A model generated the notes under the pieces. It did not search any database. It had not been told where the DNA came from and worked only from the letters and a program-made list of their open reading frames with translations. Source: an uncultured Dokdonia sp. (GTDB lineage Bacteria > Bacteroidota > Bacteroidia > Flavobacteriales > Flavobacteriaceae). From it: a DNA stretch of 64,000 nucleotides. Positions within the stretch are counted from its first letter, which is position 1. The number at the start of each line of letters is the position of its first letter. The stretch is taken from NCBI RefSeq assembly GCF_947492535.1, contig NZ_CANLNH010000011.1:62001-126000 (forward strand). The letters are read 5' to 3'. A program made the position numbers and the translations under genes. This document shows positions 54,884 to 64,000 of the stretch, in pieces.

Positions 54884-57800
54884 TTAAAATTCTATTTGCA
54901 AACCAGATAAAAAGGTAAATGGTCTAGGTTGTGCACTTCGATCAATACCTAATCCATCTACAAGGCCTTGTGCATTATAAAAAGGAGCAATTTCTGGATC
55001 AAAACCTGAATAATTGGTTAGGGTTACAATATTTTGAGCTTGAGCATATAATCGTACTTTTTTAAGAGCTCCATTGAGTAGATTGTTTAATTTTTTCTGA
55101 TCAAAAGTATATCCTATAGTCACATTTCTTAAGCGTAAGAAAGAAGCATCTTCAATATATCTTGTAGAAATTGTGTTATTTATATTGGAGCCAAATCTAA
55201 ATCTAGGTATATCTGTTATATCTCCTTCAAAACGGAATCTACGAATGACTTCTGTTCCCTGATTTAATACATTTTCTTGTGCTTGTAAAAAGAAAATATT
55301 ACTGTTTAACGCATCCACACCTTGAACACCATTTGCTAATATATCTAAATCCCAATTTTTATAGGTTGCTCTAAAACTTATAGCATAAGTAAAGTCAGGA
55401 TTAGGATTCCCAATTACATCTCTATCTTCAAAGTTAATCTGACCGTCTCCATTTAAATCAATAAATCGAACATCTCCAGGTAGAACAGGAACTGCCGATT
55501 GACTATTATTAGGAAGTTCAGCATCTATCTGTTCTTGAGTAGAATACACTCCATCTGCAACAAGACCAAAGAAATGAAAGGCGGGTAGCCCTTCAGAAAG
55601 TCTATTAAGCGGAATATCAAATGGAGGGTTTAATATAGCTCTTTCAATAGGTTGTCCAGATCCACCTAAGCTACGCACTATACTTTCACTAGTTGTCAAA
55701 TTAGCGCTAATATTATACTGGAAATCACCCTCATAATCATTATAACCCAAAGAAAATTCCATCCCTGTAACTTCTACATCTCCTACATTTCGTATTACCG
55801 CATCTCCTTGTTGAGAAGATCCCGGAATACCAGATGATGATGGCAAATTAACAGGTATAATTAAATCTTCACTTACATTAGAAAAGTAGTCATACGTAAA
55901 TGTGATTTTATTATTGAGAAAACCAAGACTCAGTCCATAATTTTGCTTAACCTGAGTTTCCCATCTTATAAAAGGATTGGCAGCATTATTAGGTGAAATT
56001 CCTATCACCGTTTCATTATCAAGAACAGTTGGTAGATTTGCCCCTAATGTAGGTAGAAAAATATTCACATCATTTCCAGTACGATTATTACCGGTTTGTC
56101 CAATACTAGCTCTTAATTTAAAGTTATTTATCGCTTCTATATTAAAGAAAGACTCATTAGACACATTCCAACCTAATCCAGCAGAAAAAAACCAATCTGA
56201 GGCAAATGGTGTATCAAATCTAGATGAAGTGTCTCTTCTAGCAGAACTACTTAAGGTATATCGTTTGTCATATTCATATCCTCCTATAAACAATATTGAG
56301 TTCAAATTTTCACGAAAGTTAAACGAAGTAGAACGGGAATTAGGTGAAAGAATTTCAGTAAGTTCTGGAGATACTTGTTGTACATCAGATGCAGATGTAC
56401 TTTCCAATCTTACCTTTGTTTGCTCAAAAGCAGTAGAAATATTCATATCATGTTTCCCAAAAGATTTATCAAAAGCTAACGTACTGGTCCAAACCGTCTG
56501 AGAAAAATTATTAGTTATATTACTAATAAAATTATTAGGATTCGAAAAAGAACCTCCTACTTCTTCAAAAGCTCTTCTAAAATTATCTTGAATACTTATA
56601 TTCCCATCAAAACCAAATTGTGATCTTAATGTCAAACCGTCAAATAACTTGATTTTTGCATATGCACTAGCTATTAATGATCCAAATCTATTAAGGTTAT
56701 CTTGTGAATCTTGTATTCTTATTTGATTTCTAGAATTATTAACATCTAATAGCGTATTATGACCTGCAAAAGACCCATCTGCATTTCGTACTGGAATGTA
56801 TGGTGCCGAACCAAGTATATTAAATAGTGGGTCTCTTCCCCCATCTGATTCTGGCACAACTGTTTCATTATATGCTGCTGAAAGTGTTTGCCCAAGGTCT
56901 AACCAATCGTTAACAGATACATCTGAATTTACATTAAAAGTAGTTCGTTCAAATCCTGTTTCGATATACACTCCTTCTTGGTTTAAATGTGAAAAACTCA
57001 CATTAAACCTAGCTTTTTCAGATCCTCCTCCAGCATTCGCGCTTATATTCGTTATATTTCCAATGTTAAAATATTCATCTTGCCAATCGGTATCTATACC
57101 ATTACCATCAAATAAGGGATTATCGTTTACAACAGCTATAGGGAATTCAAGAGCACCAGGTTGTCCAGTAACAGAGTTTAGTTCTCGTAAATACCGTATA
57201 TATTGTTCGGTATTCAGTACATCATAACGCTGATTAAATTCCTGAAATCCGGAAGACACTTTTGCTGAAAAGTAAGTGACACCTGCTTTTCCTTTTTTCG
57301 TGGTAATAAGAACAACACCATTCGTTCCTCGAGATCCATATATAGCAAGAGATGCTGCATCTTTAAGGATATCTATCTTTTGAATATTTTCAGGATCTAT
57401 ACTATTAATGCTTTCTGTAAAAACCCCATCAACTACGAATAAAGGTGATCCATCTCCAAACGTATTTGTACCTCTTATCTGTATTAATGTTTGTGTACCT
57501 GGACCTCCACCATTTGTTACAGTAACTCCAGCTGCTCGACCCTGCAATGCTTGACCGATATCTGTTGTAGGGAACTCTGTTAAATCCTTTGACTTAACAA
57601 CAGAAACAGGTGTATTTCTTTGTCTTCCATAATTTACAATTGTAATCTCATCTAGTCCTTGTGCATCAATAACTAAACGTATATTAATCTCATTTTGACC
57701 TGTATAATTTACCTCTTGTGTTTCAAAACCAATATATGAAAAGACTAGAATAGCACCTTGAGTAACATTATTAATCTGATAATTACCATCAAAATCAGAA

Positions 57801-57961
57801 GCCACACCGTTTTCTGAACCTTTAACTTGTACTGTTGCCTGAGGTAGAGGTATTCCCTCTTTATCAGTCACTTTACCAGAAACACTCTGAGCACTCATTA
57901 TAATGTTACTTAATATAAAAATTAATGCAAGACTATTCTTAATAAGTCGTTTGATCTTCAT
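54884..57961 (-). CDS. SusC/RagA-type TonB-linked outer membrane protein
   Basis: The product is 1025 residues. Signal peptide (1-25), carboxypeptidase-D-like domain (about 27-105, SGKVTDKEGIPLPQATVQVK), plug (about 115-225, containing IQIRGTNTFGDGSPLFVVDG and DAASLAIYGSRGTNGVVLIT) and a 22-strand barrel ending FLSGLQIEF. It imports oligosaccharides with TonB energy. Together with SusD it forms the transporter of the locus, probably controlled by the HTCS gene upstream. Confidence 0.96.
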   Translation of the reverse strand: MKIKRLIKNSLALIFILSNIIMSAQSVSGKVTDKEGIPLPQATVQVKGSENGVASDFDGNYQINNVTQGAILVFSYIGFETQEVNYTGQNEINIRLVIDAQGLDEITIVNYGRQRNTPVSVVKSKDLTEFPTTDIGQALQGRAAGVTVTNGGGPGTQTLIQIRGTNTFGDGSPLFVVDGVFTESINSIDPENIQKIDILKDAASLAIYGSRGTNGVVLITTKKGKAGVTYFSAKVSSGFQEFNQRYDVLNTEQYIRYLRELNSVTGQPGALEFPIAVVNDNPLFDGNGIDTDWQDEYFNIGNITNISANAGGGSEKARFNVSFSHLNQEGVYIETGFERTTFNVNSDVSVNDWLDLGQTLSAAYNETVVPESDGGRDPLFNILGSAPYIPVRNADGSFAGHNTLLDVNNSRNQIRIQDSQDNLNRFGSLIASAYAKIKLFDGLTLRSQFGFDGNISIQDNFRRAFEEVGGSFSNPNNFISNITNNFSQTVWTSTLAFDKSFGKHDMNISTAFEQTKVRLESTSASDVQQVSPELTEILSPNSRSTSFNFRENLNSILFIGGYEYDKRYTLSSSARRDTSSRFDTPFASDWFFSAGLGWNVSNESFFNIEAINNFKLRASIGQTGNNRTGNDVNIFLPTLGANLPTVLDNETVIGISPNNAANPFIRWETQVKQNYGLSLGFLNNKITFTYDYFSNVSEDLIIPVNLPSSSGIPGSSQQGDAVIRNVGDVEVTGMEFSLGYNDYEGDFQYNISANLTTSESIVRSLGGSGQPIERAILNPPFDIPLNRLSEGLPAFHFFGLVADGVYSTQEQIDAELPNNSQSAVPVLPGDVRFIDLNGDGQINFEDRDVIGNPNPDFTYAISFRATYKNWDLDILANGVQGVDALNSNIFFLQAQENVLNQGTEVIRRFRFEGDITDIPRFRFGSNINNTISTRYIEDASFLRLRNVTIGYTFDQKKLNNLLNGALKKVRLYAQAQNIVTLTNYSGFDPEIAPFYNAQGLVDGLGIDRSAQPRPFTFLSGLQIEF

Positions 57962-58112
57962 AATTGATTTGTGTTATTTTGAATTCAGTAAACACATTAA
58001 GTTTTTGTGTTTTATTAAGAAACCAAATTACTTCTAACACATAGAAATCAATTAACACAGATGTTGAATTATTAAAAAAAATGATGCGCTTTTGTAAAGA
58101 TTAGCAAGAAAC

Positions 58113-61100
58113 CTAAAGGGATTGATCGTTTTTAGAATCACTAATTTGAATTTCTTCTTTAGTAGGTAAATAACCAAACTCTTTTTTAAAGCATTTAGTA
58201 AAATAAGATGGAGAAGAAAATCCAACCTTATAAGTGACCTCACTTACATTATAATTATTTGAAGATTGTAATAATTCTTTAGCCTTTTCAAGTCGTATCT
58301 TACGTAAAAATTCATTTGCTGATAAGTCTGTTAAAACTTTGATTTTTCGATAAAGCTGACTTCTACTTAATCTAAGTTGGCTTGCTAAATTTTCAACATT
58401 TAGATTAGGATCTTGTATATTTTCTTGAATAAGGTATAGTACTCTTTTTAAAAATTTGTCATCTAAAGAAGTATGATTTATTTTAGATTTTATAGTATCG
58501 CCTTTGTTAAGCTTATCAAAAATAACCCTACGACTAATTATCATTTGATTTATCATTGCTTTTAGGAGGTCCATTGTAAAAGGCTTACCCAAATAACCAT
58601 CAGCTCCAGAATCAACCCCTTTTATCCTATCTTCAACCATGATTTTTGAAGTTAACATGATAAGAGGAATATGACTTGTAGCTAAATTATTTTTTATTTT
58701 ACTACATAACTCTAACCCATCCATAAAAGGCATTACAACATCAGTTATAATTAGATCTGGTTGTTTTTCTAATGCAATGTCATATCCTATTTTTCCATTA
58801 GACGCCACTAAAGTAGTATACAATACGCCGAGTTCTTCTTTAATATATTCTTGAAGTTCAATATTATCTTCAACAATTAAAACTGTATATTCTTTTTTTA
58901 TAGAAGATATATCTTTCTTTATTAATTGGTTAGTTTTATCAGGACTTATCTCAGTAAATTTTTCTAATTCTGATACGATATTTTTATCCTTTTCAGAATC
59001 AATCATAGTAGTTTCAAAAGAGTTTTGATTTGCTATTGGAAATGTCATGATAAATTTTGCTCCTTTGCCTATTTCACTTTCTACCTCAATCTTTCCTTTA
59101 TGAAAAATCATATAATTTTTTACCATTTCTAGTCCAATTCCTGTGCTTCCATAGTAATCTTTATTTAGTGTGCTTACTTGATAGAATCGCTTAAAAATTT
59201 GTTTGTATTCTTTTTGATCTATCCCTGGACCACTATCCTTCACTGAAACTTCAAAGAAATCTAAATGATTGTCATCATCACCTTCATCTTTATTCTTTTT
59301 TTCTTCTAAAGCAATTTTTATTTCTCCTCCATCTGGTGTTACTTTGAAAGCATTTGATAATATATTAAATATAATTTTTTCAAACATACTTGAATCAACC
59401 CAAGCCCAAAGTTCATTTAAGGAAGTATTAAACGTTAAGTCAATACTCCTTTTATTGCCTTCTTCTTCAAAAAAAGCTTTTATCTCTTTTAATGTCTTTA
59501 CAATTTCAATCTCTTTAAGCTTAACCTGAACTTTATTTGATTGAAGCTTTCTAAAATCCATTAACTCATTAATAAGTCTAGATAGTCTATCCGAGTTTTT
59601 ATGAATAATTTGAAGTTTATTATTAACCTTTGAGGGTAGTTCTAAATTTTTAGCTTTTATTAAATCCTTTATAGGATTAATAATCAATGTTAAAGGAGTT
59701 CTAAATTCGTGAGATATATTCGTGAAAAATTGCAGTTTAGCTGCATGTAATTCTTCTTCTTGTATTCTTTTATTTCGCTCAAATAAAACAATTTGCTTTT
59801 CTCTGAATCTCTTTTTTGAAAATAGATAAACACCTATACTAAATAGCATAGCAAATAAAACATAGCAAGTATATGCTATAGTACTCTTCCACCAAGGCGG
59901 TATTACCAGAATATGTAATTTTAATGGATTTTGAGTCCATATACCATCATTATTTGATGCCTTCACTTTAAATGTGTACTCTCCTGGACGTAAACTTGTA
60001 TATGTAACACTTTTGGAATTACCAACAAAATTCCATTGTGTATCAAACCCCTCTAGAAAATAGGCATATTCATTTTTTTCTGCTCTTGTATAATTAACAC
60101 CTATATAATCTATAGAAAAAACGTTTTGATTATGAGTAAGTTCTATTGTATCAGTTTCAGAAATACTTTTCTTGAGTATTCCTCCTTTATCATTAGGCAT
60201 TACAGATTCATTAAATAATTTAAAATCAGTAAAGTGCAATGTTGGTTCAATCTTATTGGTTTTATAACTCTCCGGTTCAATGTAATTTACACCTAACTGA
60301 TTCCCAAAATAAAGTGTTCCTGATTGTCCTTTGGCTAAAGCTCCATTATGAAAGTAATGACTTAAAAGGCCGTCATCTACTGTAAAATTTGTAACACTAT
60401 TATCAAGCATACTGAATTTTGTGATACCTAAACTCCCAGATATCCATAAATTGTTTTGATCGTCTTCGATAATTCCATTTACAGAAGTTTCTTCGATATC
60501 TTGAAATGCATTTTGATTATAAAATTTATCATTACTACGTTCATATCTAAAAAGCCCAGCTCCATCAGTTCCAATCCATATAGTGGAATCATGTGCTTCA
60601 TAAAGAGATAGGATGTTATGAAGACTTGGGTGGCTTTTTTGCGCCATCTCCATTTTAGATCTCATGTTTTCTACATAGAATTTTGAATTTCCTAGATCTT
60701 TAACTCTAAAAAGTCCGCTTGGAGTACCTACCCATAGCTCATCTTCAGAATCGACAATTATAGATTTTACATCACTATTTATCAAACCGCTTGTAGTAAA
60801 AGATTCTGAGTCACAATAATTAAAAGAATTACTTTTTGGATCGTAGTAATGCAACCCCTTAAGAAATGAAGCCATCCATATACGTCCTTTACTATCTTCA
60901 GCAAATCCTCTTATACTGTTCGTTTTAAGATCACCATTAGTAGTTGTTTTATTAAAATGGATGAATTCTTTCGTGCCTTGTTTCAAAAAATAAATACCGT
61001 TATTCCAAGTACCTATCCAAAAATCATTATTACTATCTAAAAACATAGATTCGACACCTATATTTGATTCAAAACCACTATAAATTTTATCTCCTCCATT

Positions 61101-62303
61101 AATATTTTCAAAGTTATCTGTTACAGGATCATAAATATCAACCCCATTAAATGACGAAATCCATAGGCGTCCTTGACCATCTCTCGTTAATCCTGTAATT
61201 TGAGGTGATTCAAGTGAATTCATTTCATTTACTATACCTTCAATTGATCCAAATTTATTATATAATGAATCATAGACATCAACTCCCTGATTATAGTACC
61301 CTAACCAGATTCTTCCTTCTTTATCTAAGAAAATAGACCATATAGATTCGCTCTTAATACTATCTTTATAAATATTGTTTTCCGTATAATGATGAATAAT
61401 TTCACCTTGATTGTTTATAACCAATAATCCATCATTTTCTGTCCCCAAAAGAATTTTACCTTCAACTTCAGTAAAACAAAATATCTTTTCAGTAGTGATT
61501 GGAAAAGATTCAATATTTTCATTTTCCGATTCTAATGATATTTTTAGAAGACCTGAGTTCCAAGTTCCTATCCATAAGTTGTTATCACTATCCCGGTGTA
61601 AGGACTCAATATTACTTTTTATTTTTTTGAGATTTTCTGATGAGGCTTCGCTATTTTTATATGAACTTAGCATATTACTTTGGGAGTCATATTTCATTAA
61701 TCCCAAGGAAGTCCCAGCAAACAATTCGCCATTAAGTCCAAGTTCGAAAGAATTGAAAAAGAAATAGACATTTTCAAGCTCAGGAGAGTTCTTGATTGTA
61801 GAGATACTATAATTCTCTGTATTAATTTTTAATAGCTGGTTAGCATACGTTCCAACAATAAGATCTCCATTAGTATCCTCTATTAATGCTGTTACGGTAA
61901 AGTAATCATTATTTGTACTTGGCAGTTGTTCAAAACGTCTAAAAGTTTTTTGTGATCTATCAAATAAATTTAACCCTGTATCTGTTCCTACCCATAATCT
62001 TTTTTTACTGTCAAGATACAATGCAAGTATCTGATTGCTATTGATGGAAGTACTGTCGTCCCAAGTTTGTTTATAGGATACATAATTAGTCCCGTCATAC
62101 CTATAAAGCCCAGAACCTCTTGTACCAATCCAAATAAATCCTTGATCATCTTGTAGTATAGCAGAGATTGCTTTTTTGGGGATTCCCTCCTTTATTGGAA
62201 CAAATTTTAAATTTTTAAAATCAGTTTGAGCCCTAATTGATAAAACACAATATAATAAGAGGATAAAAGAAATACTATATTTTAGATTACACCTATACCA
62301 CAC
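58113..62303 (-). CDS. hybrid two-component system sensor (HTCS): propeller, kinase, receiver, AraC
   Basis: The product is 1396 residues. Signal peptide (about 1-25), 14 or so two-component-propeller repeats (about 35-680, for example FIWIGTRGSGLYRYDG, RLWVGTDTGLNLFD, LWIGTWNSGLLKIS), Y_Y_Y domain (about 735-800), one transmembrane helix (about 805-825), histidine kinase with His865 (TNISHEFRTPLTLI), ATPase (GTGIGLEMVKNYM as variant STGIGLEMV), receiver with Asp1188 (LIITDVVMPFMDG) and AraC-type DNA-binding domain (about 1290-1390). HTCS proteins sense oligosaccharides in the periplasm and activate the neighbouring Sus genes. It lies 151 bases upstream of susC. Confidence 0.96.
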   Translation of the reverse strand: MWYRCNLKYSISFILLLYCVLSIRAQTDFKNLKFVPIKEGIPKKAISAILQDDQGFIWIGTRGSGLYRYDGTNYVSYKQTWDDSTSINSNQILALYLDSKKRLWVGTDTGLNLFDRSQKTFRRFEQLPSTNNDYFTVTALIEDTNGDLIVGTYANQLLKINTENYSISTIKNSPELENVYFFFNSFELGLNGELFAGTSLGLMKYDSQSNMLSSYKNSEASSENLKKIKSNIESLHRDSDNNLWIGTWNSGLLKISLESENENIESFPITTEKIFCFTEVEGKILLGTENDGLLVINNQGEIIHHYTENNIYKDSIKSESIWSIFLDKEGRIWLGYYNQGVDVYDSLYNKFGSIEGIVNEMNSLESPQITGLTRDGQGRLWISSFNGVDIYDPVTDNFENINGGDKIYSGFESNIGVESMFLDSNNDFWIGTWNNGIYFLKQGTKEFIHFNKTTTNGDLKTNSIRGFAEDSKGRIWMASFLKGLHYYDPKSNSFNYCDSESFTTSGLINSDVKSIIVDSEDELWVGTPSGLFRVKDLGNSKFYVENMRSKMEMAQKSHPSLHNILSLYEAHDSTIWIGTDGAGLFRYERSNDKFYNQNAFQDIEETSVNGIIEDDQNNLWISGSLGITKFSMLDNSVTNFTVDDGLLSHYFHNGALAKGQSGTLYFGNQLGVNYIEPESYKTNKIEPTLHFTDFKLFNESVMPNDKGGILKKSISETDTIELTHNQNVFSIDYIGVNYTRAEKNEYAYFLEGFDTQWNFVGNSKSVTYTSLRPGEYTFKVKASNNDGIWTQNPLKLHILVIPPWWKSTIAYTCYVLFAMLFSIGVYLFSKKRFREKQIVLFERNKRIQEEELHAAKLQFFTNISHEFRTPLTLIINPIKDLIKAKNLELPSKVNNKLQIIHKNSDRLSRLINELMDFRKLQSNKVQVKLKEIEIVKTLKEIKAFFEEEGNKRSIDLTFNTSLNELWAWVDSSMFEKIIFNILSNAFKVTPDGGEIKIALEEKKNKDEGDDDNHLDFFEVSVKDSGPGIDQKEYKQIFKRFYQVSTLNKDYYGSTGIGLEMVKNYMIFHKGKIEVESEIGKGAKFIMTFPIANQNSFETTMIDSEKDKNIVSELEKFTEISPDKTNQLIKKDISSIKKEYTVLIVEDNIELQEYIKEELGVLYTTLVASNGKIGYDIALEKQPDLIITDVVMPFMDGLELCSKIKNNLATSHIPLIMLTSKIMVEDRIKGVDSGADGYLGKPFTMDLLKAMINQMIISRRVIFDKLNKGDTIKSKINHTSLDDKFLKRVLYLIQENIQDPNLNVENLASQLRLSRSQLYRKIKVLTDLSANEFLRKIRLEKAKELLQSSNNYNVSEVTYKVGFSSPSYFTKCFKKEFGYLPTKEEIQISDSKNDQSL

Positions 62304-62622
62304 CTTAACAAGTTTTAAATATTCCTTTTCATAAAAATAAAATTAACCAGTAGTTTACTTTAAAAAGGCTATAGAGTAACCCATTTATTTAAATACAAGC
62401 TAACTAATTTAAGACAAATTCTATTATAAAAAAAAAACGTCTTATCTATATGATCCCGTCTATTTATTTTCAAACAGAAAAGGCAATATTCAAGTGTTGT
62501 TTCAAAAATTATTTCAACTATTTATGTAGCATAAATAATACTAATGTTGCAATCGTATTGATAAAAGTCCATTAAAAACCTTTCTTTACTACTTTAACAT
62601 AAATATATAATAATTTGAAAAT
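62304..62622. other. divergent intergenic region, HTCS / PKD lipoprotein
   Basis: No gene is seen. It should hold both promoters. AAGAC/GTCTT arms flank an A-run at about 62413-62446. TAATTTG at about 62611 near the 62623 ATG is too close for a promoter of that start. Nothing else stands out. Confidence 0.6.
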
Positions 62623-62997
62623 ATGAAAAGATTTTTAAAAGTTGTTATTACTGCTTTATTTCTATTTCTTTTGTCTGTTTCCTGTGAAGATGACGATACA
62701 CTTTCAGTTGTTTTTCTCAATGAAATACCCGCTGCAAGTAACTTAGATGCCACTATTGAAATTCTTGATGGTAATAGTAGAGCTGTAACCGTTACTCCAT
62801 CTGCAGATGGAGCTGCAGCATTCAATATTTTCTTTGGAGAATCTACTGATGAAACTCCTATTACTATAGGGATATTAGATAGTGCAACTCACGTATATCA
62901 AAATGAAGGGACTTATGTTATTGAAATACAGGCAATTTCTCCTAGTGACATAACTACTTCTATTTTCTTTTCTGTAGATATAGTGATTGAAGACTAA
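62623..62997 (+). CDS. small lipoprotein with PKD-like domain
   Basis: The product is 124 residues with a lipobox ending VSC (residue 24) and acidic anchor (EDDDT). The remaining 95 residues form one beta-sandwich, ending with the PKD-type pattern THVYQNEGTYVIEIQAIS. It is probably surface-exposed and may bind glycan or act as a spacer. It diverges from the HTCS gene and precedes a larger PKD lipoprotein by 97 bases. Confidence 0.8.
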   Translation: MKRFLKVVITALFLFLLSVSCEDDDTLSVVFLNEIPAASNLDATIEILDGNSRAVTVTPSADGAAAFNIFFGESTDETPITIGILDSATHVYQNEGTYVIEIQAISPSDITTSIFFSVDIVIED

Positions 62998-63094
62998 CTA
63001 AATTTTATTCATAATAGAAAGAAAAATACGTATTAGTGCAATAGACATGTTGTATCGCTAATTCTAACTATGATATCAATACAAATTAAATTTT

Positions 63095-64000
63095 ATGAAA
63101 ACTAAACTAAACTTTTTTATGCCAAGGATGATATTATTAGTTCTTGTGCCTTTTATGTGCCTCGTAGGTTCTTGTGGAAGTGATGACAATAATGAAATGT
63201 CCGAACCTGAAATAGGGCCAGTAACAGTTTCATTTACTGCTTCGACTCCAATTGTCATTAATGAAGGTACGAGTGCTGAAGTGACTTTTTCTAATACGTC
63301 TACAGGTAATAGTCCTCGTTATTTTTGGGCATTTGGAGAACAAGCGATCCCCCTTGCTGTAGAAGTTGTGAATAGGGCAGATCAGACTATAGTTTACCCC
63401 CTAATAGAAGAAGAACAAACCGTTGAAGTAGTATTAGAAGCACGAGATAATAATGGAAATGTTTTAGGAACAGCTACAAATACAATTACAATTCCTGCTT
63501 CTGAAGTAATGGAAGAGGAAGAAGAGGAAGAAGAACTCAATTGTAGTGATATTATTTTTCCAAATCCAATAAGATTTGAAAATGGAGAAGAATTCTTCAC
63601 ATTTGGAGGTGCATCTTTTGCTTTAGTACCAAATCCAAGTCAGACAGGAGATAATCCTAACGATACAATGGTAGGCCAAATTACAAATTCGGGAGCTGCT
63701 TTTGAAGGCTCAGGTATTTCACTTGATCCCCCTACAGATTTTAGTGGAGATGATAAAAGAGTAAGACTATTATTGTTTTCAAATGTTGAAGTTCCTATAG
63801 CACTCCAATTCGTAGAAGGAGTAAATGGAGTACGAGGAGTTGAAGCATTTGCAACTCATACAGGTTCAGGATGGGAAGAAATTATTTTAGATTATACAAA
63901 TGCAACCACTGTATTTTTAAGTCCTGACGATCCAGGAGGGGAGCCTTTAGTTCCAGATGGACAATATGGACAAATTGTATTATTCATTGATGGCCCTGGT
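63095..64000 (+). CDS. PKD-domain lipoprotein, C-terminus outside window (partial)
   Basis: The open frame of 302 codons runs to the window end. Signal peptide with lipobox ending GSC (residue 27), PKD-like domain (about 45-130, VTFSNTSTGNSPRYFWAFGE), an acidic linker of mainly Glu (about 138-145), then a beta-sandwich domain (from about 150: FENGEEFFTFGGASFALVPN, RVRLLLFSNVEVPIALQFVE) that resembles carbohydrate-binding modules. It is likely a surface glycan-binding protein or the front of a glycoside hydrolase of the same locus. Confidence 0.82.
   Translation, partial: MKTKLNFFMPRMILLVLVPFMCLVGSCGSDDNNEMSEPEIGPVTVSFTASTPIVINEGTSAEVTFSNTSTGNSPRYFWAFGEQAIPLAVEVVNRADQTIVYPLIEEEQTVEVVLEARDNNGNVLGTATNTITIPASEVMEEEEEEEELNCSDIIFPNPIRFENGEEFFTFGGASFALVPNPSQTGDNPNDTMVGQITNSGAAFEGSGISLDPPTDFSGDDKRVRLLLFSNVEVPIALQFVEGVNGVRGVEAFATHTGSGWEEIILDYTNATTVFLSPDDPGGEPLVPDGQYGQIVLFIDGPG

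Noticed and set aside
55977-56501. Plus-strand open frame of 174 codons
   Set aside because: It is a shadow of the SusC barrel region, with no start context or family signal.

Overview
The window is AT-rich DNA from a marine member of the Flavobacteriaceae (Bacteroidota), most like Dokdonia or a close relative. This rests on the promoter type (-7 boxes of the form TAnnTTTG), a SusC/SusD locus with a hybrid two-component regulator, FecR/ECF-sigma/TonB signalling, many Bacteroidota lipoproteins, a DUF2256/CRY-DASH/FeS photolyase operon, and ten exact copies of the palindrome CGCTTTCGCGAAAGCG. The genus is inferred. I saw no rRNA, tRNA, CRISPR array, integrase or insertion sequence.

Region 1 (1-7.1 kb) is accessory. 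A minus-strand signalling unit (mini-lipoprotein, TPR histidine kinase, LuxR-type regulator, lipoprotein) is preceded by a region rich in RNA and DNA structure: a four-helix element, a pair of mutually exclusive hairpins, a 56-bp perfect palindrome and a duplicated promoter module. Downstream lie two small Cys- or Pro-rich genes and the start of a lipoprotein gene. On the plus strand are a two-gene membrane/CsgG-like operon and, facing it, a double-glycine-leader peptide gene.

Region 2 (7.2-15.9 kb) carries an M20 peptidase and a three-gene operon: a giant TPR/MORN-like protein followed by two DUF3857 proteins. Only the first of these keeps a transglutaminase triad. Region 3 (15.9-21.9 kb) is a light-damage operon on the minus strand: DUF2256, CRY-DASH, FeS-type photolyase, a classical photolyase probably starting at ATT, DUF2805, DUF2452 and MsrA. 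Region 4 (22-27.6 kb) has a LamG lipoprotein divergent from an ECF sigma/FecR/TonB-receptor operon. The sigma gene is bracketed by a perfect 27-bp inverted repeat.

Region 5 (27.6-43.6 kb) is mainly housekeeping: epimerase/dehydrogenase, M13 and M28 peptidases, a cold-shock protein with a sigma-54-like promoter, CBS and GNAT proteins, two PLP enzymes, a TspO-like protein and a second sigma/membrane-partner pair. It also holds a second orphan double-glycine-leader peptide with a six-Cys core. Region 6 (43.7-44.8 kb) is a tandem array of 107-bp REP-like units with a lone DUF559 endonuclease gene in its middle. It is the best candidate here for an undescribed system, comparable in layout to REP/RAYT but with a different enzyme.

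Region 7 (44.9-64 kb) has mfd and then a polysaccharide utilization locus on the minus strand: HTCS regulator, SusC, SusD, a large FG-GAP/ASPIC-UnbV lipoprotein and a GH5 endoglucanase. Two PKD-like lipoproteins start divergently from the HTCS gene, and the second runs off the window end. The HTCS is expected to sense an oligosaccharide in the periplasm and switch on SusCD, which would import fragments released by GH5.
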